Assembly: GCA_039654915.1 (NCBI GenBank)
Contig: CM077595.1
Location: forward strand, 51,987,501 to 52,051,500
Direction: 5' to 3'
Length of the DNA: 64,000 nt
Source of the DNA: Aquilaria yunnanensis
Taxonomy: Eukaryota; Streptophyta; Magnoliopsida; Malvales; Thymelaeaceae
Numbering within the stretch: the first letter of the stretch is position 1; each line of letters begins with the position of its first letter. Positions 33,692 through 45,243 of this stretch are shown one piece after another. The translations under genes and the position numbers were made by a program. The notes below the pieces were generated by a model. The model did not search any database, was not told the origin of the DNA, and worked only from the letters and a program-made list of their open reading frames with translations.

Positions 33692-36600
33692 CTTGTTTCA
33701 AATGAAATGGAAACCTTCACAGCTTGTTTGGAATGAAATCGAAACATTCACAACTTGTTTGGAATGAAATCGAAACTTTCACAACTTATTTTGAATGAAA
33801 TGGGGACAGTCACAACAAGTTTGGAATGAATGGAAACATTCAAAGCTTGTTTGGAACGAATGGAAACATTCACAACTTGTTTCGAATGAAAATGGAACAT
33901 TCACAACTTGTTTGGGATGAAATGGAAACATTCACAGCTTGTTTGGAATGAAATGGTAACATTCACAACTTGCTTGGAATCAAATGGAAAGATTCACAAA
34001 TTGTTTGGAATGAAATGGAAACATTCACAACATGTTTGGAATGAAGTGGAAACATTCACAACTTGTTTAGAATGAAATTGGAACATTCACAACTTGCTTG
34101 GACTGAAGTGGAAACATTCACAACTTCTTCGGAATGAAATGAAAACATTCACAAATTGTTTGGAATGAAATGCAAACATTCACAACTTGTTTGGAAAGAA
34201 TTTGAAACATGCACAACTTGTTTGCAATGAAATGGAAACATTCATAACTTGTTTGGAATAAAATTGAAACATTGATGACTTGTTTGGAAAGAAGTGGAAA
34301 CACCCATAACTTGTTTGGTATGAAATGGAAACATTCAGAAATTATTTGCAATGAACTAGAAACATTCACAACTTGTTTGGAATGAAATTGAAACTTTCAC
34401 AACTTGTTTGGAATGAGTCGAAACATTCACAACTTGTTTGGAAAGAAATGGCAACATTCACATCTTGTTTGGAAAGAAATGGAAACATTCACTACTAGTT
34501 TGGAATGCAACTGAAACATTCACAACTTGTTTAAAATGAAATGTAAACATTCATAACTTGTTTACGATGAAATGGAAGCATTCAAAACTTGTTTTGGAAT
34601 GAATTGGAAGCATTCACAACTTGTTTGAAATGAATGGAAACATTCACAACATGTTTGGAACGAAGTGGAAACATTCAAAACTTGTTTGTAATGAAGTGGA
34701 AACATTCACAACCTGTTTGGATTGAAATGGAAACATTAACAACTTGTCTCGAATGAACTGGAAACATTCGCAACTTCTTTGGATTGAAATGGAAACATTC
34801 ACAACCTGTTTCGAATGAAATGGAAACATTCACAACTTGTTTGGAACGAAATGGAAATATTCAGAACTTCTTTGGAATGAAATGGGAACAATCAAAACTA
34901 GTTTGCAACAAATGGAAACATTCCCAACTTGCTTGGAATGAAATGGAAACATTCACAACTTGCTTGGAATGAAATGGAAACATTCACAACTTGTTTGGAA
35001 TGAAATAGAAACAATCACAACTTGTTTGGAATGAAATGGAAACGTTCACAACTTGTTTGGAATGAAATGGAAACATTCAAAACATGTTTGGAATGATGTG
35101 GAAACTGTGAAAACTTGTTTGTGATGAAGTGGAAAAATTCACAACTTGTTTGAATTGAAATGGAAACATTAACAACTTGTTTCGAATGAACTGGAAACAT
35201 TCGTAAGTTTGGATTGAAATGGAAACATTCACAACTTGTTTGGAATGAAATGGAAACATTCACAACTTCTTTGGAATGAAAGAAGGACATTCACAACTAG
35301 TTTGGAATGAATGGAAACATTCAAAACTTGTTTGGTGTGAAATGGAAACACTCACAACTTGTTTGGAATGAAATGGAAACATTCATAACTTGTTTGGGAT
35401 GAAATGGAAAGGTTCAAAACTTGTTTGGAATGAAATGGAAACATGCACAACTTGTTTTGAATGAAATGGAAGCATTCACAACTTGTTTTGAATGAAATGA
35501 AAAGATTCACAACTAGTTTGGAATCCAATCGAAACATTCACAACTTGTTGGAATGAAATTGAAACAATCACAATTTCTTTGGAATAAAATGGAAACATTC
35601 ACAAATTGTTTGAAATGAAATGGAAACATTCACAACAAGTTTTGAATGAAGTGGAAACACTCACAACTTGATTAGAATGAAGTGGAAAGATTCACAACTT
35701 GTTTGGAAAGAAGTGGAAAGATTCACAACTTGTTTGGAATGAAATTGAAACATTCATAACTTGTTTGGAAACATTTTGAAACATGCACAGCTTGTTTGGA
35801 ATGAAATCGAAACATTCAAAATTTGTTTGGAATGAATGGAAACATTCACAGCAGTATTCACAAGTTGTTTGGAATGAAATGGAAGCATTCACAACTTGTT
35901 TTCAATGAAATGAAAACATTCACAACTAGTTTGGAATGCAATGGAAACATTCACAACTTGTTTGAAATGAAATTGAAACAATCACAATTTCTTTGCAATA
36001 AAATGGAAACATTCACAAATTGTTTGGAATGAAATGGAAACGTTCACAACATGTTTTGAATGAAGTGGAAACATTCACAACTTGATTAGAATGAAGTGGA
36101 AAGATTCACAACTTGTTTGGAATGAAATTGAAACGTTCACAACTTGTTTGGAAAGAATTTGAAACATGCCCAACTTGTTTGGAATGAAATGGAAACATTC
36201 ACAACTTGTTTGGAATTAAATGGAAACATCCACAACTTGTTTGGAATAAAATGGAAACATTCACAACTAGTTTGGAATGAAATTGAAACATTAACAACTT
36301 GTTTCAAATAAAATGGAAAGGTTCAAAACTTGTTTGGAATGAAATTGAGACATTCATAACTTGTTTGGAATGAAATGGAAACATTCACAACTTGTTTGGA
36401 TTAAAATGGGGACATTCACAAGTAGTTTGGGATGAATGGAAACATTCAAAACAAGTTTTGAATGAAATGGAAACATTCACAACATGTTGGAATGAAATGG
36501 AAACATTCACGACTTGTTTCGAATAAAATGGAAACATTCACAACTTCTATGGAATGAAATGGGGACATTCACAACTAGTTTGGAATGAGTGGAAACATTC

Positions 36601-37532
36601 AAAACTTGTTTGGAATGCAATGGAAACATTCACAACTTGTTTGGAATGAAATTGAAACAATCACAACTTGTTTGGAATGAAATGGAAACTTTCAGAAGTT
36701 GTTTGGAATGAAATGGAAACATTCACAACTTCTTTGGAATGAGTTCCAAACATGCACAACTTGTTTGGAATGAAATCGAAACGTTCACAACTTATTTGGA
36801 ATGAAATGGTAACATTCACAAGTAGTTTGGAATGAATGGAAACATTCACAGCTTGTTTGCAATGAAATCGAAACATTCACAACTTGTTTGGTAGGAAATA
36901 GAAACTTTCAAAACTTACTTGGAATGAAATGGGGACATTCACAACTAGTTTGGAATGAATGGAAACATTCAAAGCTTGTTTGGAATGAATGGAAACATTC
37001 ACAACTTATTTGGAATGAAATTGGAACATTCACAACTTGTTTGGGATGAAATGGAAACATTCACAACTTGTTTTGAATGAAATGGAAGCATTCACAACTT
37101 CTTTGGAATGAAATGGAAACTATCAGAACTTGTTTGGAATGAAATGGAAACATTCACAACTTGTTTGGAATGAAATGAAAACATTCAAAGCTTGTTTGGA
37201 ATGAATGGAAAGATTCACAACCTGTTTGGAATGAAATGGCAGCATTCACAAGTTGTTTGCAATGAAATTGCAACATTCACAACTAGTTGGAACGAATTTG
37301 AAACATGCACAACTTGTTTGGAATCAACTGGAAGCATTCACAACTTGTTTTTAATGAAATGAAAACATTCATAACTAGTTTGGAATGCAATGGAAACATT
37401 CACAACTTGTTTGGAATGAAATTGAAACAATCACAATTTCTTTGGAATAAAATGGAAACATTCACACATTGTTTGGAATGAAATGGAAACATTCACAACA
37501 TGTTTTCAATGAAGTGGAAACACTCACAACAT
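33692..37532 (-). repeat. 31-bp satellite array, minus orientation
   Basis: Same satellite as the left array but reverse-complemented (GGAAACATTCACAAC core). Units here are more diverged and include many variants (GGGACATTCACAACTAG, 30-bp forms). I could not see a clear long-range period. Open frames on either strand follow from the unit length and are not genes. Confidence 0.95.
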
Positions 37533-37556
37533 GAACTGAAGTCCAGCGACACTTAG
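37533..37556 (+). repeat. Left piece of a D-family LTR fragment, split by element C
   Basis: A short AGCT-minisatellite remnant (ACTGAAGTCCAGCGACA…) ending in CTTAG, the target duplication of element C. It continues at 44942 on the other side. The rest of this D copy to the left has been lost at the junction with satellite. Confidence 0.75.
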
Positions 37557-38542
37557 TGATATGATCAAGGAAGGCACACATGGAGAAGGCAAGGACCCAT
37601 TGAAGGTTTCTAGTGGACCTATGACAAGGAAGAAAGCTAAGGAGCTCTCAAGTGCACTACAAGGCTTTGTTTCAAGTTTCTTCATGGAGAATGGACATGA
37701 AACTTCACAAGGAGCTGCTGGAACATTCAAGACACGATATGGACATGATGGATATGCTTGGTACTCAGTTCTGGAGTGCTTAGATAAGTCACAAAACAAG
37801 GACACCAAGGACACCACTCAAAGTGCACCATTTGAGCCACCTTAAGTGTTCTTGATGCATTTTGTGTCCACAAGCTGGATTTTTGAGCTCTAACTTTCCA
37901 GACCTTCATTAACACATCTAATATGAAGATTCATGCCATTGGAACTCAATGATTCAAGCTTGGAGCTGAAGATACAAGAGAGAACCTTAAAGTGCCCAAA
38001 ATGCACCCAAAAAGGCTATTTGGGAGTTTTCGGGTTTAATCTTGTATTTATATTTTATTTTCGTTCAAATCCTATTTAGATACATTATTTAGGAAGTTAT
38101 TTAGGCTATGGAATAGTTTTAAATCGTTTTGGGCAAGTGGAATACGCTGCATTTATTAAACTTGTTCAAACTAGGAATTAGAGTCCTAATTTGACTAGGA
38201 TTTCCTATGTCTTTGTATCTAGGATTCCTAAGGGATTTAGGCTGCGAATTTTGCCCAGATTTTAACCCTAGTTTAGGCCTATATAAAGGCACATATTCTG
38301 GATGTAAAGACACAGATTATTGCCGAAATAATATTGCTCTTTGGAGAGGTTTTCTCTTTGGTTCTTGGCGGACTGCCTTGGTGCACAAGTGTGCTTGTGT
38401 TCTTGGAGTTCTATACTTCTCGTTTCTGGTCACAGGTTGATTAGGGGTGGGGGTTTTAAACCTAGTCTCTTTGATGTCTTGTGGAGCTTGAATCACATCT
38501 TGGGCGCGTTTCATGGTCTTTATACCATCGGGGTGCGCATCA
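37557..38542 (+). repeat. 5' LTR of element C
   Basis: 986 bp, TGATATGATCAAGG to GGGTGCGCATCA. TATA box TATATAAAGG at about 38279-38288. Its 5' third repeats the 3'-terminal coding part of the polyprotein, because that part lies in the LTR. Confidence 0.95.
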
Positions 38543-38544
38543 GT

Positions 38545-38557
38545 TGGTATCAGAGCC
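38545..38557 (+). other. Primer binding site, initiator tRNA-Met (element C)
   Basis: TGGTATCAGAGCC, two bases after the LTR end. Confidence 0.93.
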
Positions 38558-39528
38558 ACAAGTTCCATTGAAGGACATATCTTGTGTTCTTGTCTCCCTT
38601 CGTTTTTCTTTCAAATTCTGTCCAGTAATTTTCGTGTTTTAATTCTCTGTTTTAATCTGTTTTCTTCTTGTTTCAGGTCTGTTCTTTTTATTCCATCCTT
38701 GTTCAAGTCTGAAAATCACAAAAACAACAAAAAGAAGTCAATCCATGTCACCTTGTGTTCTCGGTTTCTACTTGTTTGTTCTTGTTTAATTCTCGTCTTT
38801 CTGTTTTGTTTCCAGCCCTATTAATCTCTTCTGTTTTCATTGTTTCCAGCATCTTAGAGTCCAGAAAACACCAAAAAAAAAGAGAAGGATCCAAATTGAG
38901 GAAGTTACGGTACAACCAACGTTGATTTCAAATTGGTTTCGTATAACCAACGTTGATTTCCAGTTGTGCAAATTTCAATAGTTTCTTGTCTTGGCCGAAA
39001 AGAATTCTAACTTTTTGTCTTTGACAGTCAGGAATTTCAAAGACAACGTTTGGTTAGCATCAAAACAGCAAGCAAAAAGAGGGGGGGAAAAAAAGGAGAA
39101 AAAAAAAAGAAAGAAAAGAGAAAAAGAACAAAGCAAAGGAAAGAAAAGAACAAAGACAGAAAAAGAAAAGTACAAAGGAAAGAGCTTGCTGAAAAGAAGG
39201 TTTTTGATACAAAGTGTTGAAAGTTTTCGTGCCCAAAAACCTATCCCATTGTTTTCCAGCCAAAAAGCTTTCTTTGTGGTTCTTGTGATCATCAATTGCA
39301 AGAGCTTCCTAGAGTCTTTTAAAGCTTGTTTAGCCCACCTCTTTTGGAGTCAAAATAGTTCTTCAAAAATTCAAGTTTTCTTGTGTGCTTTGAGGATAGT
39401 TTTCTTAGAACTTTTGAGAACTCTTTGAATAGCAATATCTCACTAACAAATTGAGTGTTTTGAGTGTTCATATTTTGAGTGAAACACGTGAGGTGAGTGC
39501 TTGTGAGGATCTTTGAATTTTCAGGAGT
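38558..39528 (+). other. 5' untranslated region of element C
   Basis: About 970 bp without a gene. It holds a purine-only tract (about 39060-39185), as in A and E, and a small local duplication of an AACCAACGTTGATTTC motif at about 38915 and 38946. Confidence 0.7.
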
Positions 39529-42500
39529 ATGGAGGGCCAAGAGGATAGGAGGATGGAAGTGAGAAACAATGATGAGCCAACCATGAGAGAGCTTCAAGAA
39601 ACTCTCAATAGGCTTGTTGGGAGGATTGAAGACATTGACTTGAGGTTGCCAAGGAGACCAAATCCCATCTTGCAACCAAGGAGAGGTCCAAGGAGAGAAG
39701 AACCCGAGGAGGAAGAAGGACATTGGCATGACCATGGGCTTCCAAGGAGGGGGGAGCCAAGGGAGGACAACAATCTAAGCTCCATCAAATTGTCCATTCC
39801 ACCTTTTCAAGGGAGGAGTGATCCGGATACATATTGGGAGTGGGAGCAAAAGATTGAGATGGTGTTTGAGTGCCATCACTATTCTGAGGAAAAGAAAGTT
39901 AAATTGGCTACTATTGAATTCACTGATTATGCTCTTGTATGGTGGAACCAGGTTGTCACTTCTAGAAGGAGGAATGAGGAGGAACCCATCAATACATGGA
40001 GAGCTCTTAAAGCCATGATGAGAAGGAGATTCGTCCCAAGTTATTACTATAGAGATCAACACCTCAAACTTCAAAGGCTTGTGCAAGGCCAAAGGAGTGT
40101 GGAGGACTATCACAAGGACTTGGAGATGACACTAACCTGAGCCAATATCATTGAGGATGAGGAGGCAACCATTGCTAGATTCATCAATGGCCTTAACCAT
40201 GAGATTGCCAACAAAGTGGAGATGGTGCCATATGTCAACATGGAGGATTTGCTTCACCATGCCACCAAGGCCGAAAGAATCATCAAGAGGTCTAAGGCAT
40301 CCAAGATGGCTCAAGGAGGGAGTTCCACATGGAGGGGAACATGGAGCAAGGAGGCACCAAAGCCAAGAATGGAGGCTACCAAGGGAAGCATGTCTCGGCC
40401 TCAACAAGACAAGCCCAAGGTGCCACCCAAAGATGTGCCAAAGTCAAGGGAGATTGAGTGCTTCAAGTGTAGAGGCAAGGGGCACTACATGAGAGATTGT
40501 CCTAACAAAAAGGTGATGATTCTCAAAGATGATGGTGAGATCACATCCGAGGAGGAGGATGCCATGGAGGAGACCCCACCATTGGAGGAGGATGAGCAAG
40601 ACACACTTGAGCCCGAGGAGGGTGACTTTGCTTTTGTTGCTAGGAGAGCTCTAAGTGTGCAAGCCAAGGAGGAGGCCAATCAAAGAGAGTGCATCTTTCA
40701 CACTAGATGCCGAATTAAAGATCAAGTGTGCAGCCTCATTGTTGATGGAGGGAGTTGCACCAATGTAGCAAGTTCAACCATGGTGGAGAAATTGAAGCTT
40801 CCAACACAAAAACACCCACAACCATATAAGCTTCAATGGTTGAATGATGTCGGGGAGGTAAAAGTGGTAAAGCAAGTTTCGGTTAAATTCAAAATTGGTA
40901 CTTACCATGATGAAATTCTTTGTGATGTTGTTCCTATGCATGCTTGCCATATTTTGCTTGGAAGGCCATGGCAATTTGATAAGAAGGTCACACATGATGG
41001 AGAGAAAAACTTGTACTCATTTTTCCATGAAGGAAGGCCGGTTACACTTAGCCCACTTTCACCACAACAAGTTTTGGAGGATCAAAGGAAACTTCAAAGT
41101 AAGGTTGAGAGAAAAATAAATGAGGGGAAAGTTGAGGGCAGGAGTGAAGAGGGGAAAGCCGAGAGACAAAATGAGAGAACAAGTGAGGTGAGTGGCCATG
41201 AGGGGAAGAAGAGTGGAGAGTTCCCGAGAGAAAAGAATGAGAGGAAGTTGAGTGGCAAAAAAGAGTGCTATATTGCTAAAATGAGTGATGTGAGGAAAGC
41301 CATTCAAGCACAAAGACCAGTGCTTCTTTTAATTTACAAAGAATCTTTACTTGTTGTCAATGATCTAACACATCTTCCTAGTATTGTTGTGTCTTTGTTG
41401 CAGGACTTTGAAGATGTTTTCCCTGAAGATCCGAGGGGTTTGCCTCCAATTAGAGGCATTGAGCATCAAATAGACCTAGTCCCGGGAACACCAATTCCAA
41501 ATAAGCCAGCCTATAGAACCAATCCCGAGGAGACTAAAGAGATTGAGAAGCAAGTAAAGGAGTTGTTGGACAAAGGCCTTGTGAGGGAAAGTTTGAGTCC
41601 TTGTGCCGTGCCTGTACTTTTGGTGCCAAAGGAGGATGGCTCATGGCGCATGTGCATGGATTGTAGGCCTGTCAACAAGATCACTGTAAAGTATAGACAT
41701 CCTATTCCTAGACTTGATGATATGTTTGATGAGTTGCATGGTTCTACTTTGTTTTCAAAGATTGATTTAAAAAGTGGGTACCATCAAATTAGAATGAGGG
41801 AAGGGGATGAATGGAAAACTACTTTCAAAACCAAGTTTGGACTTTATGAATGGTTAGTTATGCCTTTTGGACTAACTAATGCTCCTAGTACTTTCATGAG
41901 ACTTATGAATCATGTCTTGCGTGACTTCATTGGAAAGTTTGTTGTTGTGTACTTTGATGATATCCTAGTATATAGCAAGAACTTAGAAGAGCATGTTGGA
42001 CACCTCACACAAGTACTAAGCACCTTAAGAGGACAAAAGTTGTATGCTAACTTGAATAAGTGCTCTTTTTTTGTTGACAAAGTTGTTTTCCTTGGATTTG
42101 TTGTGAGTTCACATGGAATTGAGGTAGATCAAGAGAAGGTGAGAGCCATACAAGAATGGCCGACGCCAACATCCATTACTGAGGTGAGATCATTCCATGG
42201 GTTAGCTAGCTTCTATAGGAGGTTTGTTAGAAATTTTTCTACCATTGCTGCACCTCTAACTGAAGTTATAAAGAAGAATGTGGGATTTAAGTGGGGAAAA
42301 GCTCAAGAAGATGCTTTCGGGTTGTTAAAAGACAAGTTATGCCATGCACCACTTTTAGCTTTGCCTAACTTTGCTAATACTTTTGAAGTTGAGTGTGATG
42401 CTTCAGGTATAGGCATTGGAGCTGTGTTGATGCAAGGAGGCCGCCCCATTGCATACTTTAGTGAGAAGTTGAATGGTGCTAGCTTGAACTATCCCACATA

Positions 42501-44239
42501 TGACAAGGAGCTCTATGCTTTGGTAAGAGCTTTGGAGACGTGGCAACATTATTTGTGGCCAAGAGAGTTTGTGATTCACACTGATCACCAAGCCCTTAAG
42601 TTTCTTAGTGGGCAAGGTAAGTTGAATAGAACGCATGCTAAATGGGTAGAGTTTATTGAGTCATTCCCATATGTTATCAAATACAAGCAAGGTAAGGATA
42701 ATATAGTGGCGGATGCACTCTCAAGAAGGTATGCTTTACTTTCGGCTTTAGATGCAAAAGTTTTGGGTTTTGAACACTTGAAGGATTTGTATGCTAGTGA
42801 TGATGATTTCGGTGAGATTTATTCTAAGTGTTCTAAGTTTGCTTTTGAGAACATCTTTGAGGGAATTGCTCACAAAGGAAGCTCATTGTGGAGGACTTAT
42901 GGGTCACTTTGGACAAGCCAAGACTTTGCATACTTTGAAGGAACATTACCATTGGCCGAATATGGTAAAGGATGTGAAGAAGGTATGTGAGCAATGCATT
43001 GCATGTAGGAAGGCGAAATCCACTCACACTTCACATGGGTTATACACACCACTTCCTACACCTAGTCATCCATGGGTAGATATTTCTATGGACTTCATTG
43101 TTGGATTGCCTAGGACTAAAGGAAACCGTGACTCAATCTTTGTTGTTGTTGATAGGTTTTCTAAGATGGCTCATTTTATTCCATGCAATAAAACTGATGA
43201 TGCTATTCATGTGGCTGAATTGTTTTTCAAAGAAATTGTTAGACTTCATGGTGTTCCTAGAACAATAGTTTCGGATAGAGATACTAAGTTTCTAAGCCAC
43301 TTTTGGAGGACTTTGTGGGGTAAGTTAGGAACTAAGCTTTTGTTTTCTACATCTTGTCACCCACAAACTGATGGGCAAACTGAGGTAACTAATAGGACTT
43401 TAGGTTCCATGCTTAGGGCTATCATTGGTAAAAATTTGAAAGCTTGGGAAGATTGTTTGCCTCATGTAGAATTTGCTTATAATAGATCCATGCATTCTAC
43501 TACTAATTTGTCACCTTTTGAGATTGTTTATGGTTTTAATCCTTTAACTCCATTGGATCTTTTACCATTACCTACTCATGAGGTATCTAGTTTGGATGGT
43601 AGTAAGAAGGCCGAGAGCATCAAGAAGTTGCATGAGAAGGTTAAGCAACAAATTGAAATAAAAAATCAACAAGTTGCTAAAAAAGCCATTCAAGGCCGAA
43701 GGAGAGTTGTGTTTGAGCCTGGAGATTGGGTTTGGTTACACATGAGAAAAGAAAGATTTCCAGCTGCAAGGAGGACTAAGCTTCATCCAAGAGGAGATGG
43801 TCCATTCCAAGTCATTAAAAAGATCAATGACAACGCATACATGCTAGACTTGCCGGGTGAGTATAATGTGAGTGCTACTTTTAATGTTTCTGATTTGTCT
43901 CTATTTGAACATGCAGATTCGTGGACGAATCCTTCTAAGGAAGGGGGAGTTGATATGATCAAGGAAGGCACACATGGAGAAGGCAAGGACCCATTGAAGG
44001 TTTCTAGTGGACCTATGACAAGGAAGAAAGCTAAGGAGCTCTCAAGTGCACTACAAGGCTTTGTTTCAAGTTTCTTCATGGAGAATGGACATGAAACTTC
44101 ACAAGGAGCTGCTGGAACTTTCAAGACACGATATGGACATGATGGATATGCTTGGTACTCAGTTCTGGAGTGCTTAGATAAGTCACAAAACAAGGACACC
44201 AAGGACACCACTCAAAGTGCACCATTTGAGCCACCTTAA
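39529..44239 (+). pseudogene. gag-pol: Element C gag-pol polyprotein, one stop and one frameshift
   Basis: Starts at ATG 39529. Gag (YWEWEQKIEMVF, RRRFVPSYYYRDQ) is followed by TGA at 40138, where A and E have CGA. The frame then continues to 42990. A CCHC knuckle ([14 protein letters not shown], 40459-40500), protease ([12 protein letters not shown], about 40738) and RT with YFDD (41950-41961) precede RNase H ([13 protein letters not shown] to ADALSRR, about 42390-42730). Near 42855-42870 the frame changes and about 20-25 residues normal between RNase H and integrase appear to be missing. Integrase then runs in the next frame, with catalytic residues in MDFIVGLP, VSDRDTKF and TDGQTEVTNR. The tail (VSATFNVSDLSLF, WTNPSKEGG, GPMTRKKAKEL) enters the 3' LTR and stops at 44239. 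Confidence 0.92.
43937..43949 (+). other. Polypurine tract of element C
   Basis: AAGGAAGGGGGAG one base before the 3' LTR, within the coding sequence of NPSKEGG. Confidence 0.9.
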
Positions 44240-44936
44240 GTGTTCTTGATGCATTTTGTGTCCACAAGCTGGATTTTTTAGCTCTAACTTTCCAGACCTT
44301 CATTACCACATCTAATATGAAGATTCATGCCATTGGAACTCAATGATTCAAGCTTGGAGCTGAAGATACAAGAGAGAACCTTAAAGTGCCCAAAATGCAC
44401 CCAAAAAGGCTATTTGGGAGTTTTTGGGTTTAATCTTGTATTTATATTTTATTTTCGTTCAAATCCTATTTAGATACATTATTTAGGAAGTTATTTAGGC
44501 TATGGAATAGTTTTAAATCATTTTGGGCAAGTGGAATACGCTGCATTTATTAAACTTGTTCAAACTAGGAATTAGAGTCCTAATTTGACTAGGATTTCCT
44601 ATGTCTTTGTATCTAGGATTCCTAAGGGATTTAGGCTGCGAATTTTTCCCAGCTTTTAACCCTAGTTTAGGCCTATATAAAGGCACATATTCTGGATGTA
44701 AAGACACAGATTATTGCCGAAATAATATTGCTCTTTGGAGAGGTTTTCTCTTTGGTTCTTGGCGGACTGCCTTGGTGCACAAGTGTGCTTGTGTTCTTGG
44801 AGTTCTATACTTCTCGTTTCTGGTCACAGGTTGATTAGGGGTGGGGGTTTTAAACCTAGTCTCTTTGATGTCTTGTGGAGCTTGAATCACATCTTGGGCG
44901 CGTTTCATGGTCTTTATACCATCGGGGTGCGCATCA
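43951..44936 (+). repeat. 3' LTR of element C
   Basis: 986 bp with about seven differences from the 5' LTR (for example within 44110-44130 and at about 44277, 44306 and 44646). Its first 289 bp code for the polyprotein tail. Followed by CTTAG. Confidence 0.95.
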
Positions 44937-45243
44937 CTTAGCTACCAAAAGCTGAAGTGAGCTGACTTGAGCTAACTTGAGCTGAACTCCTGCTACTTTG
45001 AGCTACTTATAGCTGAAGTAAGCTAACTTGAGCTGAAGTCTAGCTACATTTAGCTACCAGAAGCTGAAGTGAGCTGACTTGAGCTGAAGTCCAGCTACTT
45101 TGAGCTACTTATAGCTGAAGTGAGCTGACTTGAGCTACAGGGAGCTACTTGTAGCTGCCTTAGATAGCTATTCAAGCTAGAGTTAGCTCAATGAGCTCAA
45201 ATCCTATCTTTAAAAGTATCTTGGTGTGCCAAGAATTCCAACA
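44937..45243 (+). repeat. Right piece of a D-family LTR (AGCT minisatellite and 3' end)
   Basis: Continues from 37556 after the element C target duplication. It is rich in AGCT, with units containing GAAGTGAGCTGACTTGAGC, and ends GCCAAGAATTCCAACA, the same 3' end as the solo LTR at 50361. Satellite resumes at 45244. This is therefore a left-truncated D LTR that received element C. Confidence 0.85.

Larger units (their letters stand above)
37557..44936 (+). mobile_element. Element C: Ty3/gypsy chromovirus-like element with gag-pol
   Basis: Complete 7380-bp element with 986-bp LTRs, TG…CA ends and the perfect target duplication CTTAG (37552-37556 and 44937-44941). It has a tRNA-Met PBS, a PPT and one gag-pol region. 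The LTRs differ at about seven sites by eye. Domain order Gag, zinc knuckle, protease, RT, RNase H, integrase is Ty3/gypsy. I see no second RNase H and no classical chromodomain. The polyprotein runs into the 3' LTR, a feature known for CRM-clade centromeric elements; CRM assignment is an inference at moderate confidence. One nonsense codon and one frameshift make this copy defective. Confidence 0.93.
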
